A stretch of DNA of 15,233 nt from an uncultured Pseudomonadota bacterium (GTDB lineage Bacteria > Pseudomonadota > Gammaproteobacteria > Burkholderiales > Eutrophovitaceae). A program made the position numbers and the translations under genes. Below the pieces are notes generated by a model. It was not told where the DNA came from, ran no database searches, and saw nothing but the letters and a program-made list of their open reading frames with translations. Below are positions 5,379-13,518 of the stretch, piece by piece. The stretch covers positions 1-15,233 of the forward strand of contig CALJLA010000294.1 of the NCBI GenBank assembly GCA_937983055.1. Direction: 5' to 3'. Each line of letters opens with the position of its first letter. The stretch's first letter is position 1.

Positions 5379-7103
5379 ATGGACATGACCGGGGCCTTTA
5401 CCACCGAACTGACCGGCGCCGAAATGGTGTCTCGCTGCCTCGCGGACGAGGGCGTCGAGTTCGTCTTCGGCTATCCGGGCGGTGCGGTACTGCCGATCTA
5501 CGACGAACTGTTCAAGCAGGATAAGGTAAAGCACATCCTGGTACGCCATGAGCAGGCGGCGGTGCACGCCGCCGATGCTTACGCGCGTTGCACGCACAAA
5601 GTCGGCGTGGCGCTGGTCACCTCCGGGCCGGGGGTGACCAACGCAATCACCGGCATCGCCACCGCCTACATGGACTCGATTCCGGTGGTGATCATCACCG
5701 GCCAGGTGCCGACCCACGCCATCGGCCAGGACGCCTTTCAGGAGGTCGACACGGTCGGCATCACTCGCCCGTGCGTGAAGCACAACTTCCTGGTGAAGGA
5801 CGTCAAGGATCTTGCCGTCACCATGAAGAAAGCCTTCTTTCTCGCGGCCAGCGGTCGTCCGGGGCCGGTCGTCGTGGACATTCCCAAGGACGTCACGCAG
5901 GCAAAGGCCAATTATTTCTATCCTGAAAACGTGGCGATGCGCTCGTACAACCCGGTCATCAAGGGTCACAGCGGACAGATCCGCAAAGCGCTGCAACTGC
6001 TCCTGGGTGCCAAACGGCCGATGATCTACACCGGCGGCGGCGTGATCCTCGGCAACGCCCACGAAGAACTGGCGACGCTGGTCCGCTCGCTCGGGTTTCC
6101 CTGTACCAACACGCTGATGGGGCTGGGCGGCTATCCGGGAAGCGACCCGCTGTTCGTCGGTATGCTCGGCATGCATGGCACCTATGAGGCCAACATGGCG
6201 ATGCAGCACTGCGACGTGCTGCTGGCGATCGGCGCACGCTTCGACGACCGGGTGATCGGCAACCCGAAGCACTTCTACCAGGAAGAGCGTCGCATCGTGC
6301 ATGTCGACGTCGATCCGTCCTCGATCTCCAAGCGGGTGAAGGTCGATATCCCGATCGTCGGCGATGTAAAGGACGTGCTGCAGGAGCTCAACCGCCAGCT
6401 CGCCGCCGGCAGTGACAGGCCGGACGCGGAGGCGCTGAAGGCCTGGTGGGCGCAGATTGAGCTGTGGAGGGGGCGTGACTGCCTGAAGTTCGACCGCAAG
6501 AGCGAGATCATCAAGCCGCAGATGGTCGTCGAGAAGCTCTATCAGCTCACCCGTAACGACGATGTCTACATCACCTCCGACGTGGGGCAGCACCAGATGT
6601 GGGCCGCGCAGTTCTACAAGTTCGACAAGCCCCGGCGCTGGTTGAACTCCGGGGGCCTCGGCACCATGGGCGTGGGATTGCCGTATGCGATGGGCGCGCA
6701 GTTTGCCCACCCGGAATCCACCGTGGTGTGCGTGACGGGTGAGGCCAGCATCCAGATGTGCATCCAGGAGCTGTCGACCGCCAAGCAGTACCGGCTGCCG
6801 CTCAAGATCGTGAACCTCAACAACCGTTACATGGGCATGGTCCGCCAGTGGCAGGAATTCTTCCACGGCAACCGCTACTCCGAGTCCTACATGGACGCGC
6901 TGCCCGATTTCGTGAAGCTCGCCGAATCCTACGGGCACGTGGGGATGCGCATCGAAAAGCCGGCGGATGTCGAGGGGGCGCTGAAGGAGGCGCTCGCCCG
7001 CAAGAACGACCTGGTGTTCATGGATTTCGTCACCGACCAGACCGAGAACGTCTACCCGATGATTCCCGGCGGAAAAGGTCTCTCGGAAATGATCCTGGTC
7101 TGA
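5379..7103 (+). CDS. ilvI: Acetolactate synthase (AHAS), large catalytic subunit
   Basis: ThDP- and FAD-dependent acetohydroxyacid synthase (also called ilvB). It condenses two pyruvates to acetolactate, or pyruvate with 2-oxobutyrate, the first common step to valine, leucine and isoleucine. At 574 residues it has the length I recall for E. coli IlvI. The N-terminal domain has GYPGGAVLPIYD and the catalytic Glu58 in RHEQAA. The central FAD domain includes MLGMHGTYEANMA. The C-terminal ThDP domain has SDVGQHQMWAAQ and the metal motif GEASIQM (Glu455) ending at Asn481-Asn482. The usual motif is GDGS; Glu for Asp is familiar in betaproteobacteria, while Ala456 for Gly is less common. AGGTG precedes ATG 5379 at five to six bases. 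It heads the ilvI-ilvH-ilvC group and partners with IlvH encoded 30 bases downstream. Confidence 0.97.
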   Translation: MDMTGAFTTELTGAEMVSRCLADEGVEFVFGYPGGAVLPIYDELFKQDKVKHILVRHEQAAVHAADAYARCTHKVGVALVTSGPGVTNAITGIATAYMDSIPVVIITGQVPTHAIGQDAFQEVDTVGITRPCVKHNFLVKDVKDLAVTMKKAFFLAASGRPGPVVVDIPKDVTQAKANYFYPENVAMRSYNPVIKGHSGQIRKALQLLLGAKRPMIYTGGGVILGNAHEELATLVRSLGFPCTNTLMGLGGYPGSDPLFVGMLGMHGTYEANMAMQHCDVLLAIGARFDDRVIGNPKHFYQEERRIVHVDVDPSSISKRVKVDIPIVGDVKDVLQELNRQLAAGSDRPDAEALKAWWAQIELWRGRDCLKFDRKSEIIKPQMVVEKLYQLTRNDDVYITSDVGQHQMWAAQFYKFDKPRRWLNSGGLGTMGVGLPYAMGAQFAHPESTVVCVTGEASIQMCIQELSTAKQYRLPLKIVNLNNRYMGMVRQWQEFFHGNRYSESYMDALPDFVKLAESYGHVGMRIEKPADVEGALKEALARKNDLVFMDFVTDQTENVYPMIPGGKGLSEMILV

Positions 7104-7133
7104 GCGCAGGGCTCGGCCTCAATTCAAATCAAA

Positions 7134-7625
7134 ATGCGTCACATAATTTCGCTTCTCCTGGAGAACGAGGCGGGTGCGCTGTCTCGTGTCTCCGGACTTT
7201 TTTCCGCCCGCGGCTACAACATCGAGTCGCTGACCGTAGCGCCCACCGAAGACCCGTCGCTGTCGAGAATGACGATCGTCACCGCCGGATCGGACGACGT
7301 GCTCGAGCAGATCACGAAGCAGCTGAACAAGCTGGTCGACGTGGTGAAGGTGGTCGATCTGTCCGACGGCAATCACATAGAGCGCGAACTGATGCTGGTC
7401 AAGGTGCGCGCCTCCGGCAAGGACCGCGAGGAAATGAAGCGCATGGCAGACATTTTCCGGGGCCGGATCCTCGATGTCACCGAGAAAACCTACACCATCG
7501 AACTGACCGGCACCGGTTCCAAGCTCGATGCGTTCATCGCCGCGCTCGAACAGGGCGCGATTCTCGAAACCGTGCGCACCGGCGCATCGGGCATCGGGCG
7601 CGGTGACCGGATACTGAAGGTATAG
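7134..7625 (+). CDS. ilvH: Acetolactate synthase small (regulatory) subunit
   Basis: Regulatory partner of the AHAS large subunit; it raises activity and confers valine feedback inhibition. At 163 residues it matches the E. coli IlvH length I recall. An ACT domain fills about residues 1-78 (ISLLLENEAGALSRVSGLF at 5-23, RGYNIESLTVAPTEDP at 26-41). Gly14 and Asn29, whose replacement gives valine resistance in E. coli IlvH, are both present, so the enzyme is inferred to be valine-sensitive. The C-terminal domain ends GIGRGDRILKV. It starts 30 bases after ilvI in an A-rich stretch without a clear SD, implying dependence on upstream translation. Two hairpins follow before ilvC. Confidence 0.96.
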   Translation: MRHIISLLLENEAGALSRVSGLFSARGYNIESLTVAPTEDPSLSRMTIVTAGSDDVLEQITKQLNKLVDVVKVVDLSDGNHIERELMLVKVRASGKDREEMKRMADIFRGRILDVTEKTYTIELTGTGSKLDAFIAALEQGAILETVRTGASGIGRGDRILKV

Positions 7626-7648
7626 GGTCGCCGCAAGGCGCCTGACGG

Positions 7649-7687
7649 CGGGCGGTTGTCGCCCGACGCGATCCGCCGTTTCGGCGG
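7649..7687 (+). repeat. Two tandem GC-rich hairpins between ilvH and ilvC
   Basis: First stem: CGGGCG (7649-7654) / CGCCCG (7660-7665), loop 5. Second stem: CCGCCG (7673-7678) / CGGCGG (7682-7687), loop 3. Neither is followed by a T-run. They are more likely RNA processing or stability elements that set the ilvC:ilvIH ratio than terminators. Confidence 0.45.
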
Positions 7688-7712
7688 GAAAGCTATTCAT
7701 CACGAGGGGAAC

Positions 7713-8729
7713 ATGAACGTTTACTACGACAAGGACGCCGACCTGCGTCTGATCATGGGCAAGAAGGTCACCATTCTCGGATACGGTTCGCAGGGGCATG
7801 CCCATGCGCTGAACCTCAAGGATTCGGGGGTCAAGGTCACCGTCGGTCTGCGCAAGGGCGGGTCGTCGTGGGACAAGGCTGTGAAGGCGGGCCTCGAGGT
7901 GAAGGAGATGGGCGAGGCGGTCAAGAGCGCCGATTTCGTCATGATCCTGCTGCCCGACGAACACATCGCCGACGTGTACCGCGGTGACGTCGAGCCGAAC
8001 ATCAAGAACGGCGCGACCGTTGCTTTTGCACACGGCTTCAACATTCACTTCGGGCAGGTCGTGCCGCGCGCGGATCTCGACGTCGTGATGGTTGCGCCCA
8101 AGGCGCCGGGTCATACGGTGCGCTCGACTTATGCCCAGGGCGGCGGCGTGCCGATGCTGATCGCCGTGCATCAGAACCCGACCCGGAAGGCGCGCGACGT
8201 TGCGCTGTCGTACGCGGCGGCGATCGGCGGCGGCAAGGCGGGCATCATCGAGACCAATTTCCGCGAGGAAACCGAAACCGATCTGTTCGGCGAGCAGGTA
8301 GTGCTGTGCGGCGGCACCACGGCGCTGATCCAGGCCGGCTTCGAGGTGCTGGTCGAGGCCGGCTACGCGCCGGAGATGGCCTATTTCGAGTGTCTGCACG
8401 AACTCAAGCTGATTGTTGACCTGATCTACGAGGGCGGCATCGCCAACATGCGCTACTCGATCTCGAACAATGCCGAGTACGGGGATTTCACCCGCGGGCC
8501 GCGCATCATCACCGAAGAGTCCAAGAACGAGATGCGCCGCATCCTGAAGGAGATCCAGACCGGCGCGTACGCGCAGGAATTCCTGCTCGAGAACAAGACC
8601 GGGGCGACCAAGCTGAACGCCATGCGCCGCATCGGGCGCGAGCACCAGATCGAGATCGTCGGCGAGCGGCTGCGCGAGATGATGCCCTGGATCAAGGCGA
8701 ACCGCCTGGTGGACAAGAGCAAGAACTGA
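7713..8729 (+). CDS. ilvC: Ketol-acid reductoisomerase (NADP+), class I
   Basis: Converts 2-acetolactate or 2-aceto-2-hydroxybutyrate to the 2,3-dihydroxy acid by Mg2+-dependent alkyl migration and NADPH reduction. The 338 residues equal the class I (short) form. The Rossmann loop GYGSQGHAHALNL (23-35) is followed by LRKGGSSW, whose Arg47 and Ser51/Ser52 indicate NADPH preference. The knotted C-terminal domain carries metal ligands Asp190 and Glu194 in DLFGE. ATG 7713 was chosen because homologues begin MNVYYDKD and AGGGG lies three bases upstream. An in-frame TTG at 7656 would add 19 residues unlike the family and lies inside the first hairpin. It uses the product of the upstream AHAS. A strong hairpin closes the operon downstream. 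Confidence 0.97.
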   Translation: MNVYYDKDADLRLIMGKKVTILGYGSQGHAHALNLKDSGVKVTVGLRKGGSSWDKAVKAGLEVKEMGEAVKSADFVMILLPDEHIADVYRGDVEPNIKNGATVAFAHGFNIHFGQVVPRADLDVVMVAPKAPGHTVRSTYAQGGGVPMLIAVHQNPTRKARDVALSYAAAIGGGKAGIIETNFREETETDLFGEQVVLCGGTTALIQAGFEVLVEAGYAPEMAYFECLHELKLIVDLIYEGGIANMRYSISNNAEYGDFTRGPRIITEESKNEMRRILKEIQTGAYAQEFLLENKTGATKLNAMRRIGREHQIEIVGERLREMMPWIKANRLVDKSKN

Positions 8730-8742
8730 CGGCGTGCGACGC

Positions 8743-8765
8743 CGGGCCGGGCTGTGCCCGGCCCG
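8743..8765 (+). terminator. Strong hairpin after ilvC, likely terminator
   Basis: CGGGCCGGGC (8743-8752) and GCCCGGCCCG (8756-8765) form a perfect 10-bp stem with a 3-base loop, followed by TTGCATTTAT. The T-richness is modest but this is the best terminator-like structure in the window. It lies 14 bases after the ilvC stop and 27 bases before psd, so it probably attenuates read-through into the phospholipid genes. Confidence 0.65.
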
Positions 8766-8791
8766 TTGCATTTATCTGACCGGGGCATCCG

Positions 8792-9430
8792 ATGAGCAAC
8801 TATCCGCATCCGATCATCGCGCGCGAGGGATGGCGCCACCTGTCGGTGGCGGTCGTGATCGCCCTGGCCGCCACCTGGCTGCTCGGCTGGTGGTCCCTGC
8901 CGTTCTGGATCGCGGCGCTGTTCGTGCTTCAGTTCTTCCGCGACCCGCCGCGCGATGCGCCCACCGATCCGAATGCGGTGCTGGCGCCGGCCGACGGCCG
9001 CATCGTGGCGGTCGAGAAAACACGCGATCCCTACACCGGCAGCGACGCGCTGAAGCTGAGCGTGTTCATGAACGTGTTTAACGTGCACTCCAACCGCAGC
9101 CCGGTGGACGGCGCGGTCAGGCGCACGGAATACAGCCCCGGCCGCTTCATCAACGCCGACCTGGACAAGGCTTCGCTCGAGAACGAACGCAACGCGCTGC
9201 TGATCGAAACCGACAATGGCGTGGGCATCACCTGCGTGCAGATTGCGGGGCTCGTCGCGCGCCGCATCCTGTGCTACGTGCAGGCCGGGGACCGGCTCTC
9301 GCGCGGACAGCGTTTTGGTTTCATCCGCTTCGGCTCGCGCGTGGATCTGTATCTGCCGCCTGCCAGCCGCGCGCACGTCTCGATCGGCGACAGGGTGTAT
9401 GCTGGCCAGACGATTGTTGCTTTTCTGTAA
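8792..9430 (+). CDS. psd: Phosphatidylserine decarboxylase, short (PSD-A) type
   Basis: Pyruvoyl-dependent enzyme that turns phosphatidylserine into phosphatidylethanolamine at the inner membrane. The 212 residues fit the short PSD-A group. A hydrophobic N-terminal region (about 17-47) should anchor it, followed by FFRDPPR (48-54), VLAPADGRI (63-71), MNVFNVHSNRSPVDG (93-107) and the processing site GFIRFGSRVDLYLP, with Gly181-Ser182. Self-cleavage there is expected to give a beta chain and a small alpha chain with an N-terminal pyruvoyl group. It lies 15 bases ahead of pssA, the preceding step of the same pathway. The SD is weak. The position between ilvC and leuA is familiar in betaproteobacteria. 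Confidence 0.96.
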   Translation: MSNYPHPIIAREGWRHLSVAVVIALAATWLLGWWSLPFWIAALFVLQFFRDPPRDAPTDPNAVLAPADGRIVAVEKTRDPYTGSDALKLSVFMNVFNVHSNRSPVDGAVRRTEYSPGRFINADLDKASLENERNALLIETDNGVGITCVQIAGLVARRILCYVQAGDRLSRGQRFGFIRFGSRVDLYLPPASRAHVSIGDRVYAGQTIVAFL

Positions 9431-9445
9431 CCTACGGACGCGGCG

Positions 9446-10246
9446 ATGAATTATCCCGAGCCCCGACCGAAGTGGCTGATGCGCAGTCCGATCAAACGTC
9501 CCGGCATCTACTGGCTGCCAAATGCCATCACCACCTGCGGCCTGTTCGCCGGGTTCTACGCCATTGTCCAGGCGATGAACCTGCGCTTCGAGCTTGCTGC
9601 CATTGGCATTTTCGCGGCGATGGTGTTCGACGGCCTCGACGGCAGGGTCGCGCGGCTGACGCGCACCCAGTCCGCGTTTGGTGCGGAGTACGATTCGCTG
9701 TCCGACATGGTGGCCTTCGGGGCGGCGCCCGCCCTGGTGATCTACGAATGGGCGCTCAAGGGCATGGGCAAGCTCGGGTGGTTCGCGGCGTTCGTCTACT
9801 GCGGGTGCGCGGCGCTGCGGCTCGCCCGCTTCAACACCAACCTGGGCACGGTCGACAAGCGGTTCTTCCAGGGGCTGCCGAGCCCGGCCGCGGCCGGGCT
9901 GATCGCGGGCTTCGTATGGGCAATGGAAGCGTATGACATCCCGCGGCGGGACCTTCCCTGGCTGGCGTGGACGCTGATGGTGGTGGCCGGCTTCACCATG
10001 GTGAGCAACATCCGCTTCTACAGCGGCAAGGACGTCAATCTACGCAAGGCCGTGCCGTTCTGGGTGGTGGTGGTGATTGCGCTGACCGTGCTGGTGATCG
10101 TGCAGATTGCCGATAACCTGCCGGAAGTTCTGTTCGCGATCTTTCTCGTATACCTGGCGTCGGGCTACCTGATGCTCGCCGCCCAGTACCTGCGACGCCG
10201 GGACAAGGAGCCGCCCCCGCCGCGCAAGGAACCGGGGCCGAGCTAG
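9446..10246 (+). CDS. pssA: CDP-diacylglycerol-serine O-phosphatidyltransferase
   Basis: Integral-membrane enzyme joining CDP-diacylglycerol and serine to give phosphatidylserine, the substrate of the neighbouring psd product. The 266 residues contain the complete CDP-alcohol phosphatidyltransferase motif: Asp62-x2-Asp65-Gly66-x2-Ala69-Arg70-x8-Gly79-x3-Asp83-x3-Asp87. Several hydrophobic segments surround it (about 28-44, 50-61, 90-102, 115-130, and further ones from about 170 to 245). The C-terminus is Pro/Lys/Glu-rich (KEPPPPRKE). This is the membrane-embedded type II enzyme, unlike the ribosome-associated PLD-type PssA of E. coli. Gene order psd-pssA with a 15-base gap indicates one transcript. 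The leuA leader promoter begins only eight bases after its stop. Confidence 0.95.
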   Translation: MNYPEPRPKWLMRSPIKRPGIYWLPNAITTCGLFAGFYAIVQAMNLRFELAAIGIFAAMVFDGLDGRVARLTRTQSAFGAEYDSLSDMVAFGAAPALVIYEWALKGMGKLGWFAAFVYCGCAALRLARFNTNLGTVDKRFFQGLPSPAAAGLIAGFVWAMEAYDIPRRDLPWLAWTLMVVAGFTMVSNIRFYSGKDVNLRKAVPFWVVVVIALTVLVIVQIADNLPEVLFAIFLVYLASGYLMLAAQYLRRRDKEPPPPRKEPGPS

Positions 10247-10253
10247 CGGCCCC

Positions 10254-10282
10254 TTGCCGCCCTGCGCAAAAGCCCTTATATT
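10254..10282 (+). promoter_or_regulatory. leuA leader promoter
   Basis: TTGCCG (10254-10259, four of six matches) and TATATT (10277-10282, five of six) are 17 bases apart. Transcription is predicted at about 10289, exactly the A of the leader-peptide ATG. It gives leuA a promoter separate from psd-pssA. Confidence 0.6.
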
Positions 10283-10288
10283 CGCCGC

Positions 10289-10372
10289 ATGTTCACCGTC
10301 CAGCACGGCCGCCGTCTCCTTCCTCTTGCCAGCCTCCTGCTGGCAGGCCTGCTGCTGCGCCCCGGGCGCTAA
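10289..10372 (+). CDS. Leucine-rich leader peptide (leuL-like attenuator peptide)
   Basis: A 27-codon ORF, ATG 10289 to TAA 10370-10372, upstream of leuA. Nine of its 27 residues are leucine: positions 10, 11, 13, 16-18 and 21-23, including two runs of three. Such stacking is the hallmark of ribosome-stalling leader peptides; the E. coli leu leader is 28 residues with four consecutive Leu. There is no SD, and the predicted transcript start is the ATG, so it is probably translated as a leaderless message, as reported for Sinorhizobium trpL. The Leu codons lie inside a 7-bp hairpin (10327-10345). The inferred role is to couple leuA expression to Leu-tRNA charging. The alternative, a small hydrophobic membrane peptide, is less likely given its position. 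Confidence 0.65.
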   Translation: MFTVQHGRRLLPLASLLLAGLLLRPGR

Positions 10373-10497
10373 ATACTCCACACACCCCAACAGTTTGTCG
10401 GGTTTCCTGTAAAAACCCGAAACCAGCAAAGACACCCGAAACGCGTCCGGCATGCCTTGGCCTGTCGGGGCGTTCATGCCAGACAGCGGAGACTGCT
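10373..10497 (+). promoter_or_regulatory. leuA leader RNA with hairpins and a C-rich segment
   Basis: The 125 bases between the leader peptide and leuA hold four things. First is a C-rich, G-poor stretch (10371-10393, ten C and one G). Second is a 7-8 bp hairpin CGGGTTT (10399-10405) / AAACCCG (10413-10419). Third is a direct repeat ACCCGAAAC (10415-10423, 10434-10442). Fourth is CTGTC (10462-10466), which can pair with GACAG (10482-10486) next to the leuA SD. There is no T-run after any stem. It may work through alternative pairings, Rho or SD masking; which one cannot be decided from sequence. Confidence 0.45.
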
Positions 10498-12033
<1,536 letters not shown>

Positions 12034-12154
12034 CCGTCCGCCGCGCGCGCCTGCCCGGGCGGCGCACGAACGCACGGCCGCGCCGTCCGGACCGCATTTC
12101 CGGGCACGGGCGCCGACATGCCACTAAACTCTCGTCCGGCACGAACGATTCTGC

Positions 12155-12171
12155 GGAGGGCGAGGGTAGTG
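12155..12171 (+). promoter_or_regulatory. Shine-Dalgarno deciding the ndh start
   Basis: GGAGG (12155-12159) lies nine bases ahead of GTG 12169. The in-frame ATG at 12118 has no SD, and its added 17 residues do not resemble the family. The SD therefore favours GTG 12169. Confidence 0.6.
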
Positions 12172-13518
12172 GCAAGCAGCGACGAGACGAAGGCAAGGCA
12201 GGCGGCCACCGGCCCGCATCACATCGTCATCGTCGGCGGCGGCGCCGGCGGTTTGGAGCTGGCGACCCGCCTTGGCGACCGCCTCGGGCGCCGGGGCAAG
12301 GCGGTCATCACGCTGGTAGACCGCTCGCGAACCCATCTCTGGAAGCCGTTGCTGCACCAGGTTGCCGCCGGCAGCATGGACATCAACGACCATGAGCTGG
12401 ACTATCTTGCGCAGGCGCGCTGGCATCACTTCCGCTTCCAGCTCGGGGAAATGACCGGCCTCGACCGGTCGGCAAAACGGGTGCAGCTGGCGCCGATTGT
12501 CGATGGCGCGGGCGGCCAGATCATCCCGGCGCGCACCGTCTCCTACGACACCCTGGTGCTGGCGGTGGGCAGCCACACCAACGATTTCGGTACGCCAGGC
12601 GCGGCGGAGCACGCCATCTCGCTCGACACACCGCGCGACGCCGAGCGCTTTCACACCCGGCTGCTCAATGCCTGCCTGAGAGCCAATACCCAGACCGAGC
12701 CGCTCGGCCCGGGGCAGCTCCACATCGCCATCATCGGTGCCGGCGCCACCGGCGTGGAGCTTGGCGCGGAGCTGCACAACACCACGCGCGAGCTGGTCGC
12801 GTTCGGCCTCGACCGGATCGATCCCGAGCGCGACATCAAGCTCACGGTCATCGAAGCGGCGCCCCGCATCCTGCCGGCGCTGCCGGAGCGGTTGTCGACG
12901 GCCACGCAGAAACTGCTCGAGGATATCAATGTCGACGTACTGACCGGCGAGCGCGTGACCGAAGTCAGCGCCGATGGCGTCACGACCGCGTCCGGGCGCT
13001 TCGTGCCTGCCGAACTGGTGGTGTGGGCGGCCGGGATCAAGGCGCCCGATTTCCTTAAGGATCTCGGCGGCCTCGAGACCACCCGCTCGAACCAGCTGGC
13101 AGTGGCCCCGACTCTGCAGACCACGCGCGACGCGGGCGTTTTCGCGATGGGCGACTGCGCCAGCTGCCCTTGGCCGGGGCGCGAGCATCCGGTGCCGCCG
13201 CGGGCACAGGCGGCGCATCAGCAGGCCAGTCACCTGGCGAAAATGCTGCCTGCCCTGCTGGCGGGCAAGCCCCCGAAGCCGTGGTTGTATCGCGACTTCG
13301 GCTCGCTCGTCTCGCTCGGCAGGTACAGTACGGTGGGCAGCCTGATGGGCGCGCTCACGCGCGGCAGCCTGATGATCGAGGGGTACTTCGCGCGCATCAT
13401 GTACGAATCGCTGTACAAGATGCATGAATACGCACTGCACGGATTCGTAAAGGTGTTTCTCGATACGCTCGCCCGGGTTATCACCCGTCGCACCGAACCC
13501 CACGTCAAGCTTCACTGA
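12169..13518 (+). CDS. ndh: Type II NADH:quinone oxidoreductase (NDH-2)
   Basis: Single-subunit FAD enzyme on the cytoplasmic face of the inner membrane. It passes electrons from NADH to quinone without pumping protons. From GTG 12169 it has 449 residues, with a 17-residue polar lead compared with E. coli Ndh. Visible features: FAD loop IVGGGAGGLE (21-30), THLWKPLLHQVAAGS, the NADH loop GAGATG (190-195), VVWAAGIKAPDFLKD, FAD-binding GDCASC and the quinone-side PPRAQAAHQQA. The C-terminus ends VKLH, very like the KLH end of E. coli Ndh. The whole sequence matches my memory of that enzyme well. ATG 12118 is the alternative start. The stop overlaps the ATG of the next gene by one base (TGATG), tying it to an efflux operon. 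Confidence 0.95.
   Translation: MASSDETKARQAATGPHHIVIVGGGAGGLELATRLGDRLGRRGKAVITLVDRSRTHLWKPLLHQVAAGSMDINDHELDYLAQARWHHFRFQLGEMTGLDRSAKRVQLAPIVDGAGGQIIPARTVSYDTLVLAVGSHTNDFGTPGAAEHAISLDTPRDAERFHTRLLNACLRANTQTEPLGPGQLHIAIIGAGATGVELGAELHNTTRELVAFGLDRIDPERDIKLTVIEAAPRILPALPERLSTATQKLLEDINVDVLTGERVTEVSADGVTTASGRFVPAELVVWAAGIKAPDFLKDLGGLETTRSNQLAVAPTLQTTRDAGVFAMGDCASCPWPGREHPVPPRAQAAHQQASHLAKMLPALLAGKPPKPWLYRDFGSLVSLGRYSTVGSLMGALTRGSLMIEGYFARIMYESLYKMHEYALHGFVKVFLDTLARVITRRTEPHVKLH

Noticed and set aside
5367..6938. 523-codon open frame antisense to ilvI
   Set aside because: Mirror frame of a high-GC gene. Its sequence has the His/Asp/Val-rich composition of an antisense shadow, while the plus strand encodes a complete, motif-bearing AHAS.
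7656..7712. 19-residue N-terminal extension of IlvC from a TTG
   Set aside because: The extension lies in the two-hairpin region, has no SD and is absent from IlvC proteins. ATG 7713 has AGGGG just upstream.
7119..8771. 550-codon open frame antisense to ilvH and ilvC
   Set aside because: It spans two real genes and their gap on the opposite strand. No recognisable domain, and explained by codon bias of IlvH and IlvC.
12034..12117. Possible terminator between leuA and ndh
   Set aside because: Very GC-rich with several short self-complementary pieces (for example GTCCGGAC), but no single good stem and no T-run.
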